Origin: Collinsella aerofaciens
Lineage (GTDB): Bacteria > Actinomycetota > Coriobacteriia > Coriobacteriales > Coriobacteriaceae
Assembly: GCA_021641225.1 (NCBI GenBank)
Contig: JAJWXI010000078.1
Coordinates: 1-8,263 of the forward strand
Reading direction: 5' to 3'
Length of the DNA stretch: 8,263 nucleotides
Both the position numbers and the translations under genes were made by a program. Shown in pieces: positions 1 through 5,939 of this stretch (positions are counted from its first letter, which is position 1; each line of letters starts with the position of its first letter). The notes below the pieces were generated by a model. That model was not told the DNA's origin. It made no database searches and saw nothing but the letters and a program-made list of their open reading frames with translations.

Positions 1-1789
1 CATGATCTCCGACGGCATCCTGCCGGGCAACGAGGGTCGCGAGTACGTCCTTCGTCGCCTGCTCCGCCGTGCTGTGTTCCACGGTCGCCTGCTGGGCATC
101 GAGGGCGCCTTCCTGACCAAGTTCATTGACGAGGTCAACGCCCAGATGGGCGAGGCCTATCCCGAGCTGCTCAAGAACGTCGCGCTCGTTAAGGGCATCG
201 TCGCCTCCGAGGAGGAGCGTTTCTCCACGACGCTCGACAACGGCCGCGTCTACCTGGATGAGGCTCTGGCCGCGCTTGCCGAGGGTGCTGTCCTTCCGGG
301 CGACGTCGCCTTTAAGCTGCATGACACCTTTGGTTTCCCCATTGACCTGACCGTCGAGATTGCCGGCGTCGCTGGCCACGACGTCGACATGGACGGCTTT
401 ACCGCCTGCATGGAGGACCAGAAGGCCCGCGCTCGCGCCAACGCCAAGGGCGACGCCTGGGGCAGCTTCAACGACGTGTGGGTCGAGCTTTCGGACAAGG
501 TCGCTGCGACCGAGTTCGACGGCTATGACAACGACGTCATCGAGAGCGCCAAGGTTGTCGCCATCGTTCGCAATGGCGAGTCCGTCGAGTCCGCCGCTGC
601 GGGCGAGGATGTCGAGGTTGTTCTCGACCGCACCCCGTTCTACGCCGAGATGGGCGGCCAGCAGGGCGATGCCGGCGAGCTTTCCGCCGAGGGCGTTGCG
701 CTGACCGTTTCCGATACCAAGAACCACAACGGCCTGTATGCTCACGTCGCCCACGTCACCGAGGGTACGCTGACCGTCGGTACTACCGTGACCGCCGCGC
801 TCGACGCCGAGCGCCGTGGCTTCCTGCGCCGCAACCACACCGCAACGCATCTGCTCGACGCCGCCCTTAAGCAGGTCCTGGGCGAGCATGTCTCCCAGGC
901 CGGCTCGCTGGTGACGCCTGAGCACCTGCGCTTTGACTTCACGCACTTCGAGGCCCTGTCCTCCGAGCAGCTCAAGGCTGTCGAGGACCTGGTCAACCAG
1001 CAGATCTTCGCCTCCAAGCCGGTCGTGACCCGCGTCATGGGCATCGACGAGGCCAAGGCCGCCGGTGCTGTCGCCCTGTTTGGCGAGAAGTATGGCGACG
1101 TCGTCCGCGTTGTCTCCGTGGGCGCCGAGGACCAGCCGTTCTCCCGTGAGCTCTGCGGTGGCACCCATGCCGCCAACACCGCCGAGATCGGCCTGTTCAA
1201 GATCATTTCCGAGTCCTCTACGGGCTCCAACGTCCGCCGCATTGAGGCCGTGACCTCTAAGGGTGCTCTCGACTACATGGCCGACCGTCTGGCGCTCGTC
1301 GACGCCGCCGCTGCTGCGCTCAAGTGCCGTGTGGATGAGGTTCCCGCCCGCGTGGAAAACCTGCAGGCTGAGCTGCGCGAGACGTCCAATAAGCTTAAGA
1401 AGGCGCTGACCGGTGGCTCCTCTGATGCTATCTCCAGCGCCATCGAGGGCGCCGTCGAGCTCGACGGCTACAAGCTCGTCGTCGCTGAGCTCCAGGGCCT
1501 TGAGGCCGCTGACCTGCGAAACGTCTGGGATACCGTGCACCAGAAGGTTGCCGGTCCTGTCGCCTGCGTCGTCGCCAGCGTGACCGAGAAGGGCACCCCG
1601 GCCCTGCTCGCCGCCGGCTCTGATGACGCTGTCAAGGCCGGTTTCCACGCCGGCAACGTGATCAAGCAGATCGCGGGCCTGGTCGACGGTCGTGGTGGCG
1701 GCCGTCCCAACATGGCCCAGGCCGGTGGCAAGAACGCCGCCGGCATCGCCGATGCCCTCGCGGCCGCTAAGACCGCGCTCGGCGCCTAA
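1..1789 (+). CDS. alaS: Alanyl-tRNA synthetase, C-terminal two thirds (5' end outside window)
   Basis: AlaRS charges tRNA-Ala with alanine in the cytoplasm and hydrolyses mischarged Ser/Gly-tRNA-Ala. The reading frame is open from the window edge. Its first codon here, an ATG at 2, is internal, because it begins the conserved ISDGILPGNEGREYVLRR block that lies near residue 285-290 of the E. coli enzyme. About 285 N-terminal residues (the class II catalytic core) are therefore missing upstream. Counting from the ATG at 2, the editing domain carries the zinc motif HTATH (H279, H283) and CGGTH (C385, H389), matching E. coli H563/H567 and C666/H670. A charged helical linker follows at about 430-475. 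The C-terminal C-Ala/DHHA1 domain ends with the glycine-rich GRGGGRPNMAQAGG motif. No frameshift or missing residue was seen. ruvX starts 17 nt downstream, as in many Actinobacteria. Confidence 0.97.
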   Translation, partial: MISDGILPGNEGREYVLRRLLRRAVFHGRLLGIEGAFLTKFIDEVNAQMGEAYPELLKNVALVKGIVASEEERFSTTLDNGRVYLDEALAALAEGAVLPGDVAFKLHDTFGFPIDLTVEIAGVAGHDVDMDGFTACMEDQKARARANAKGDAWGSFNDVWVELSDKVAATEFDGYDNDVIESAKVVAIVRNGESVESAAAGEDVEVVLDRTPFYAEMGGQQGDAGELSAEGVALTVSDTKNHNGLYAHVAHVTEGTLTVGTTVTAALDAERRGFLRRNHTATHLLDAALKQVLGEHVSQAGSLVTPEHLRFDFTHFEALSSEQLKAVEDLVNQQIFASKPVVTRVMGIDEAKAAGAVALFGEKYGDVVRVVSVGAEDQPFSRELCGGTHAANTAEIGLFKIISESSTGSNVRRIEAVTSKGALDYMADRLALVDAAAAALKCRVDEVPARVENLQAELRETSNKLKKALTGGSSDAISSAIEGAVELDGYKLVVAELQGLEAADLRNVWDTVHQKVAGPVACVVASVTEKGTPALLAAGSDDAVKAGFHAGNVIKQIAGLVDGRGGGRPNMAQAGGKNAAGIADALAAAKTALGA

Positions 1790-1806
1790 GAATCTAGGTA
1801 ATCGCT

Positions 1807-2235
1807 GTGGTCGCGCTTGCGCTGGACATAGGGGAGACCAGGATCGGCATCGCCGTCTCGAGCCGTGATGGCAAGATGGCGATGCCTGTCAAGGTGCTCC
1901 CGGCTGTCGAGGTCACCGGTATGGCCAAGACGTTCCGTTACCTGGTCGAGGATTATGAGCCCGACATCCTGGTAAGTGGACGTCCGCTGACCATGGCCGG
2001 TGAGCCCGGCCCCCAGGCCGAGCGCGTTGCCGCCGTGGCGCAAAAGATCGCCGACGAGCTCGATCTTCCGTTGGAGTTTGAGGACGAGCGTCTGTCCTCG
2101 CAAGAGGCCAAGCGTATCCTGCGCGAGCAGGGACTCAACGAAAAGCAGATGAGGGGCAGGATTGACATGATTGCCGCCAGCCTGTTTTTGCAGACGTGGC
2201 TTGATCGTAAAAACGAGGAGGTTTCGCATGCCTAG
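1807..2235 (+). CDS. ruvX: RuvX/YqgF family RNase H-fold nuclease (pre-16S rRNA processing, formerly putative Holliday junction resolvase)
   Basis: This 142-aa protein has the usual length of the YqgF/RuvX family, which is linked to maturation of the 16S rRNA 5' end and was earlier annotated as a Holliday junction resolvase. The RNase H-like fold is visible as strand 1 with the LDIGETRIGIAVS motif (acidic D7), the DILVSGRPLTMAGEPG segment (53-66, corresponding to the family VGLPLNMDG motif), DERLSS with E94, and the C-terminal helix RIDMIAASLFL with D120. D7, E94 and D120 are the likely metal-binding acidic residues. The start is a GTG 7 nt after AGGT (1796-1799). No better start lies between the alaS stop and the conserved first strand. 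The end overlaps the mltG start by 8 nt, which suggests translational coupling. Confidence 0.93.
   Translation: MVALALDIGETRIGIAVSSRDGKMAMPVKVLPAVEVTGMAKTFRYLVEDYEPDILVSGRPLTMAGEPGPQAERVAAVAQKIADELDLPLEFEDERLSSQEAKRILREQGLNEKQMRGRIDMIAASLFLQTWLDRKNEEVSHA
2215..2221 (+). promoter_or_regulatory. Ribosome binding site of mltG, inside ruvX
   Basis: GAGGAGG lies 6 nt before the ATG at 2228, a near-ideal Shine-Dalgarno match placed inside the last codons of ruvX. It fixes the mltG start at 2228 rather than at the in-frame upstream codon at 2171. Confidence 0.85.
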
Positions 2236-3661
2236 CGCTCCCGATCCGCGCCAGCAGAATCGTACACGTCAGCCGGCGTCGCGCCTTGGCCAGCCTAGCC
2301 AGCGTCCGGCACAGCCGACGCAGCGCGCAGCTCAGCCTGCTGCGCGCCCGGTGCAGTCCTCCCCTCGTTCGGCCCAAGCTGTTCAACGGACGGGTCAGCA
2401 GCCTTCTGCTCGTTCGGTTCAGCATCCGGCTTCTCACGCGGCTCAGCACCCCACTGCTCGTACGGCCCAGCCTGTTGGCGGTACCCGCTTTAAGCAGCAG
2501 GCACCTACCCAGCGAACGCAGGCCCCCCAATCACATTCGCATCACGCTCGCGGCTCGCATGGCGTTGCTCCGGCGACCCGCTCGAGCTACAACACGCATG
2601 CTCGTCGCGGTGCCCAAAAGAAAAGCTCCCCGGTTCCCATGATCATCGGCGTTGTGGTGGCGGTGCTCGCGCTTGCTGCGATCGCTTTCTTTGTCGTGCC
2701 GGCCGTCAAGGGCTTCTTTGCCGGCGAGGATACGAAGGTCACGGCTGGTCAGCAGGTTACGGTGACCATTCCCGACGGTGCTTCGGGCGATACGATCGCC
2801 TCGATTCTCTCCGAGAACCATATCGTCGAAAATCCCAAGGAGTACTACGCGGCGGTGAAAAAGCTTAACGCCGATATGTCGCTTAAGCCTGGCACCTACT
2901 CGTTCACCACGCTCATGGATGCGACCAAGGTTGTTCAGCAGCTCATGGAAGGTCCTAACGCGGGCTCCAATGCGCTGACTATCCCTGAGGGCCTGACGGT
3001 CGATCAAGTCGCCGACCGTGTGGCCCAGGCTTACGACAGCATCTCTAAGGAAGACTTCCTCAACCAGGCCAAGGCCTCCAACTACGTGGACGACTATAGC
3101 TTCCTTAAGGGCGCCGCCAACGACTCGCTCGAGGGTTTCTTGTTCCCCAAGACCTATTCGTTGGGTGATTCGCCGACGGCCGATGACGTGATTCGCGCCA
3201 TGCTCGATCAGTTTAAGACCGAGTACAAGTCGCTTGACTTTGCGAGCTGCGAAGCCAAGATCAAGGAGCGCTATGGTGTGGAGATGTCCGACTACGACAT
3301 CGTCAACCTTGCCTCTATCGTTGAGCGCGAGGGCCTCAACGCCGATCAACGTGCGCACGTGGCCTCGGTCTTCTACAACCGCCTTGCCGGCAAGCTAGAC
3401 GGTCTGCGTTATCTCAACAGCGATGCGACCATGATGTATGTCACCGGTGGCGAGGTTACTGCCGACGACCTGCAGAGCGATAGTCCGTATAACACCTATA
3501 AGCACGAGGGCCTGCCACCCACGCCCATCTGCTCTCCGTCGCTCGAGGCACTCAAGGCCACGCTTGAGCCGACTGACTCCGATGACCTGTATTTCTACAT
3601 TACGCAGGACGAGGAGTGCTTCTCGCAAACCTACGAAGAGCATCAACAGTCTTGGAATTAG
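2228..3661 (+). CDS. mltG: Endolytic murein transglycosylase MltG (YceG family) with long repetitive cytoplasmic tail
   Basis: MltG cleaves nascent glycan strands at the outer face of the membrane and limits peptidoglycan chain length. The 477-aa product has three parts. Residues 1-137 form a basic, low-complexity tail rich in Gln, Arg, Pro, Ala and His, with one acidic residue (D6), and include a tandem repeat described separately. Residues 136-160 form one membrane anchor with no signal peptidase site, giving a cytoplasmic N-terminus. From about 170 the extracellular part begins with a LysM-like segment (VTIPDGASGDTIASIL), followed by the catalytic domain. The ASIVERE motif carries the presumed catalytic Glu366, and the conserved SPYNTYKHEGLPPTPICSPS block lies near the end. 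E. coli MltG is about 340 aa, so most of the extra length is the tail. The start at 2228 has a strong ribosome binding site. The yqeG-type gene begins one nucleotide after the stop. Confidence 0.94.
   Translation: MPSAPDPRQQNRTRQPASRLGQPSQRPAQPTQRAAQPAARPVQSSPRSAQAVQRTGQQPSARSVQHPASHAAQHPTARTAQPVGGTRFKQQAPTQRTQAPQSHSHHARGSHGVAPATRSSYNTHARRGAQKKSSPVPMIIGVVVAVLALAAIAFFVVPAVKGFFAGEDTKVTAGQQVTVTIPDGASGDTIASILSENHIVENPKEYYAAVKKLNADMSLKPGTYSFTTLMDATKVVQQLMEGPNAGSNALTIPEGLTVDQVADRVAQAYDSISKEDFLNQAKASNYVDDYSFLKGAANDSLEGFLFPKTYSLGDSPTADDVIRAMLDQFKTEYKSLDFASCEAKIKERYGVEMSDYDIVNLASIVEREGLNADQRAHVASVFYNRLAGKLDGLRYLNSDATMMYVTGGEVTADDLQSDSPYNTYKHEGLPPTPICSPSLEALKATLEPTDSDDLYFYITQDEECFSQTYEEHQQSWN
2264..2482 (+). 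repeat. In-frame tandem repeat in mltG: six 7-residue units, then three 8-residue units
   Basis: Codons 13-54 read as six units with Gln at position 3 and Arg at position 7: TRQPASR, LGQPSQR, PAQPTQR, AAQPAAR, PVQSSPR, SAQAVQR. Codons 55-78 read as three 8-residue units: TGQQPSAR, SVQHPASH, AAQHPTAR. A last partial unit, TAQPVGG, occupies 79-85. The DNA copies vary at synonymous and nonsynonymous positions, so this is an aged repeat with a conserved Gln/Arg register rather than a recent slippage tract. It lies in the predicted cytoplasmic tail, ahead of the membrane anchor. Confidence 0.8.
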
Positions 3662-3662
3662 C

Positions 3663-4160
3663 ATGAGGATTTTTAGCCCCAAACGATACGTTGCCTCGGT
3701 CGATCGCATCGACCTCGATACCCTGTGGGCCGACGGCAAACGCGCCATTCTGCTCGATCGCGATAACACCCTGGTGCCGCGCGACACCGAGCAGGTTCCC
3801 GCCGCGGTTTCCGCTTGGCTCGACGCCGCCCGCGCCAAAGGCTTTAAGCTGTGCATGGTGTCCAACAACTGGCATCGCGATCAGGTCATGGGCTCTGCAC
3901 GCGAGCTGGGACTCGAGGCCATCAGCCACGCCATGAAGCCCGCCCCGTTTGCCTTGAAGGCGGGTCTTAAGCGCCTCGGCGCCACGGCCGACGAGGCGGT
4001 GCTGATCGGCGATCAACTGTACACAGACGTGTGGAGCGGTAATTTTGCCGGTGTTGACACTATTCTGGTCAAGCCGCAGGCAACCCAGGACCTGTGGTAC
4101 ACGCAGATCTTCCGTATCTTTGAGCGCCGGGCCCTGCGCGACCTTCCCTGCGAGGAATAG
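3663..4160 (+). CDS. YqeG family HAD IIIA-type phosphatase
   Basis: This 165-aa HAD-superfamily hydrolase resembles B. subtilis YqeG in length and in all four motifs. Motif I is LLDRDNTLVP (nucleophile D32, acid/base D34). Motif II is VSNN (S67). The motif III lysine is K92 in HAMKPAPF. Motif IV is GDQLYTDVWSGN (D117, D122). The family dephosphorylates small phosphoesters, but the physiological substrate is not settled. The protein is presumably cytoplasmic, as no membrane segment is visible. The ATG at 3663 is one nucleotide after the mltG stop with only a weak GGAA upstream, so translation probably depends on coupling to mltG. Reading upstream in frame gives only sequence shadowing mltG. 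aroK begins 8 nt after its stop. In Bacillus, yqeG also lies close to a shikimate gene, but the functional meaning is unknown. Confidence 0.87.
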   Translation: MRIFSPKRYVASVDRIDLDTLWADGKRAILLDRDNTLVPRDTEQVPAAVSAWLDAARAKGFKLCMVSNNWHRDQVMGSARELGLEAISHAMKPAPFALKAGLKRLGATADEAVLIGDQLYTDVWSGNFAGVDTILVKPQATQDLWYTQIFRIFERRALRDLPCEE

Positions 4161-4168
4161 GTTTCGCC

Positions 4169-4702
4169 ATGTCTCAGCACATCAAACACGGCTGCGACCA
4201 TATTTTCTTTATCGGCTTTTTGGGCGCGGGCAAGTCGACGCTCGCGCGTAACGTGGGCACTATGTTCAAGCGTCGATTCATCGATACCGATCGTTTGGTT
4301 GTGCGTCGATGTGGCAAGTCGGTGACCGAGATATTTGAGACCGAGGGCGAGGATCGTTTTCGCGAGCTCGAGACCTCGGCACTCCGTTCGCTTCAAAGCG
4401 AGCGCAGCCTGCTGGTGTCGTGCGGGGGTGGCATCGTCGAGACGCCGGTGAACATTGAGCTGATGCACGAGATGGGTATATGCGTGTACCTCGAAGGCGA
4501 CTTTGAGGACTCGTTGCGCCAGATTCGCCGCTCTGATACCCGGCCCGATTTCCGCTCGCCCGAGCACGCTGCGCGCCTGTTTGAGCATCGCCGTCCGCTG
4601 TATCGCCAGGCCGCCGATATTACCCTTGATATTCGCAACAAGTCCTTCGAGGACGTTTCCTACCTTTGTGCCGAGATGCTTTTGGAGCGTGGACTGCTAT
4701 GA
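4169..4702 (+). CDS. aroK: Shikimate kinase
   Basis: Shikimate kinase phosphorylates shikimate at the 3-hydroxyl with ATP, the fifth step towards chorismate. The 177-aa protein has the normal length and a complete motif set. The Walker A is GFLGAGKST (16-24, K22). The FIDTD motif provides D39 and D41 (M. tuberculosis AroK D32/D34). R65 in GEDRFRELE and the GGG at 86-88 are shikimate contacts. R125-P126 lies in the LID, and R141 in the RRPLY motif corresponds to the shikimate-binding R136 of the mycobacterial enzyme. On sequence alone it should be active. The ATG follows AGGAATAGG at 4153-4161. The stop overlaps the start of the DHQS-like gene in an ATGA (4699-4702), so the two are translationally coupled but not fused. 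No aroE, aroC or aroQ is present nearby, unlike the homologous cluster in other Actinobacteria. Confidence 0.92.
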   Translation: MSQHIKHGCDHIFFIGFLGAGKSTLARNVGTMFKRRFIDTDRLVVRRCGKSVTEIFETEGEDRFRELETSALRSLQSERSLLVSCGGGIVETPVNIELMHEMGICVYLEGDFEDSLRQIRRSDTRPDFRSPEHAARLFEHRRPLYRQAADITLDIRNKSFEDVSYLCAEMLLERGLL

Positions 4703-5808
4703 TTCGCCGTCAACTTATCAATTTCCAAAACCGCAGTGTCGATGTCCGCGTCGGATTGGGCGCGTTCGAGGAGCTGCCGCGCATGTTTGCCTCGGCTGTG
4801 GGCAAGCCTAAGCGCGCGATGGTGGTTTGGAACGACGTTACATCCGAGCGTTTTGGCGAGGCTGTCGAGCATGCACTGGTTGACGCCGGTTTTGCCGTGT
4901 CGTTGCTCGTCCTCGAGGTTTCGCCTGCCGGTGCTACGCTGGTCGATGCCGATACCGTCTTTGGCGCCCTGTCGGCTAATGGCATTACCTGTGACGATCT
5001 CGTTGTCGCTGTCGGCGACACGGCGACCTGCTCAGTCGTTTGCTGGTGTGCCAATCAGTGGTGCGGTCGCACCGAGTGTGCCTTGCTGCCGACGACGTTT
5101 GACGCCATGCTCACGGTCGCGACGACCATGAAGCCGCTCGTTGCCTCGTCGGCGAATGCGCTTCCCGCTATCGCGTTTCGTCCCGAGCCGGGCTTGGTCG
5201 TGTGTGACCTTGATCTTGTTCGCGAGGCGGACCCCGATGACCTCAAACTCGGCTATGTGGTACTTGTTGGCACCATGCTTTCGAGCAGCAAGTCCCGCTG
5301 GAATCAGTTTGCCGAGACCGTCCCCGAGATTCTCGCGGGCGAGGAGGTCGCGCTCGTCAATGCCGTTCAGTGGTCTCAGACTGCCCGTAAGGACGTACTG
5401 ATGGCTACGAATCCCAGCGCCCGCCATGCTCTAGACTTTGGCAAGACGGGGGAGCGTACCCTGCGCGCCTGCTTGGGCGATGCCGCGTCGCAGGTCCCTG
5501 CCTACCGGCTGTTGTCCGAGGGCATGCGCTTTGAGGCGCGCCTAGCACATGATGCCTGCGACTTTGATATCGATTACGTCTTTGAGGTCGATGACTGCCT
5601 GGAGGACTTTGGTATCGAGGAGCTCGCCTTCGATCTGGAGCCTGCCGCATATATCGAGGAGTTCCGCAGGCAGCAGTTTGCCCGTTCGAACCGTAGCATG
5701 TTGCCGCTGCCCGCGGCGCTCGGCGCCATTCGTCTAACGAGCGTTGAGGATGAGGTTCTTGAGCGCCATGCTCACGCATACTTGGCTTCTCGCAAAGATC
5801 TTCTCTAG
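4699..5808 (+). CDS. aroB-like: 3-dehydroquinate synthase-like protein lacking catalytic and metal-binding residues
   Basis: The 369-aa product aligns by eye with 3-dehydroquinate synthase (AroB) over its whole length, nearly without gaps. Landmarks are the VGLGAFEELP start, DDLVVAVG (99-106), LLPTT (129-133), VVCDLDLV (167-174), and the C-terminal LPLPAALGAIRL (335-346). The key residues are not kept. The GGGVxxD NAD loop is VGDTATCS. The DSSVGGK aspartate is T139, although K145 remains. The GKN lysine is lost. The AEVIKYG block reads GYVVLVG, losing the metal Glu and the catalytic Lys. GHTFGH reads GKTGER (K249, R253 for the two His). The HGE histidine is replaced in LLSEGM. The RDKK motif is RRQQF. 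Five cysteines cluster at C111, C115, C117, C122 and C127. The frame is uninterrupted, with codon use similar to its neighbours, so a maintained non-enzymatic or changed role is more likely than a fresh pseudogene. The start is ATGA-coupled to aroK. Confidence 0.78.
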   Translation: MIRRQLINFQNRSVDVRVGLGAFEELPRMFASAVGKPKRAMVVWNDVTSERFGEAVEHALVDAGFAVSLLVLEVSPAGATLVDADTVFGALSANGITCDDLVVAVGDTATCSVVCWCANQWCGRTECALLPTTFDAMLTVATTMKPLVASSANALPAIAFRPEPGLVVCDLDLVREADPDDLKLGYVVLVGTMLSSSKSRWNQFAETVPEILAGEEVALVNAVQWSQTARKDVLMATNPSARHALDFGKTGERTLRACLGDAASQVPAYRLLSEGMRFEARLAHDACDFDIDYVFEVDDCLEDFGIEELAFDLEPAAYIEEFRRQQFARSNRSMLPLPAALGAIRLTSVEDEVLERHAHAYLASRKDLL

Positions 5809-5814
5809 GATTTA

Positions 5815-5840
5815 TTGACATCCATAGTCTTTCGTATCAT
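5815..5840 (+). promoter_or_regulatory. Possible promoter of the M24 peptidase gene
   Basis: A perfect TTGACA (5815-5820) begins 7 nt after the upstream stop, and a TATCAT (5835-5840) matches five of six bases of the -10 consensus. The 14-nt spacer is shorter than the usual 16-18 nt. With a 17-nt spacer the -10 would be CATGTT, a poor match. A promoter in this gap is plausible because the gene distance jumps to 131 nt, but the exact boxes are uncertain. Confidence 0.35.
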
Positions 5841-5845
5841 GTTGA

Positions 5846-5907
5846 GGGGCGGGTTTCCAATCGGTTGCGAATCGCTCGCGATTCCGTACGTTGATTGAGC
5901 CCGTCCC
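5846..5907 (+). promoter_or_regulatory. Long structured leader (nested inverted repeats) upstream of the M24 peptidase gene
   Basis: Three nested complementary arms are visible. GGGGCGGG (5846-5853) pairs with CCCGTCCC (5900-5907), 8 bp with one G-U. CAATC (5858-5862) pairs with GATTG (5893-5897). GAATCG (5869-5874) pairs with CGATTC (5879-5884) around a CTCG tetraloop. Together they give one extended hairpin of 62 nt. The bases after it (GTCTTT) are a poor U-tract, so a terminator for the aroK/aroB-like operon is possible but weak. A structured 5' leader, or a protein operator centred on the inner 16-bp dyad, are alternatives. Confidence 0.5.
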
Positions 5908-5921
5908 GTCTTTATGAAGAC
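5908..5921 (+). promoter_or_regulatory. Small hairpin just ahead of the peptidase ribosome binding site
   Basis: GTCTT (5908-5912) and AAGAC (5917-5921) form a perfect 5-bp stem with a TATG loop. It directly abuts the long stem ending at 5907 and ends 5 nt before the purine-rich ribosome binding site GAAAGGA (5927-5933). Coaxial stacking on the larger hairpin is possible. A regulatory role is inference only. Confidence 0.35.
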
Positions 5922-5939
5922 AACAAGAAAGGAATCTGC

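Noticed and set aside
2171..2227. Upstream start for mltG within ruvX
   Set aside because: It lacks a ribosome binding site, while GAGGAGG lies 6 nt before the ATG at 2228.
2531..3358. Open frame of 275 codons on the - strand
   Set aside because: It lies opposite the catalytic domain of mltG, has no family resemblance, and is a codon-bias shadow.
4699..5808. Frameshift as the explanation for the missing AroB active-site residues
   Set aside because: AroB-like landmarks are found in one frame from start to end, including between and after the lost motifs, and the other frames show no AroB motifs.
4169..5808. AroK-AroB fusion protein
   Set aside because: The two frames differ and meet in an ATGA overlap with a real TGA stop, so they encode two separate proteins.
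5846..5913. Confident intrinsic terminator for the aroK/aroB-like operon
   Set aside because: The outer stem is only 8 bp around a large insert and is followed by GTCTTTATG rather than a run of U. It is kept as a structured leader with termination as a possibility.
5895..5939. Upstream TTG start for the peptidase gene, adding 15 residues
   Set aside because: It falls inside the 3' arm of the leader hairpin and has no Shine-Dalgarno, whereas the ATG at 5940 has GAAAGGA at good spacing.
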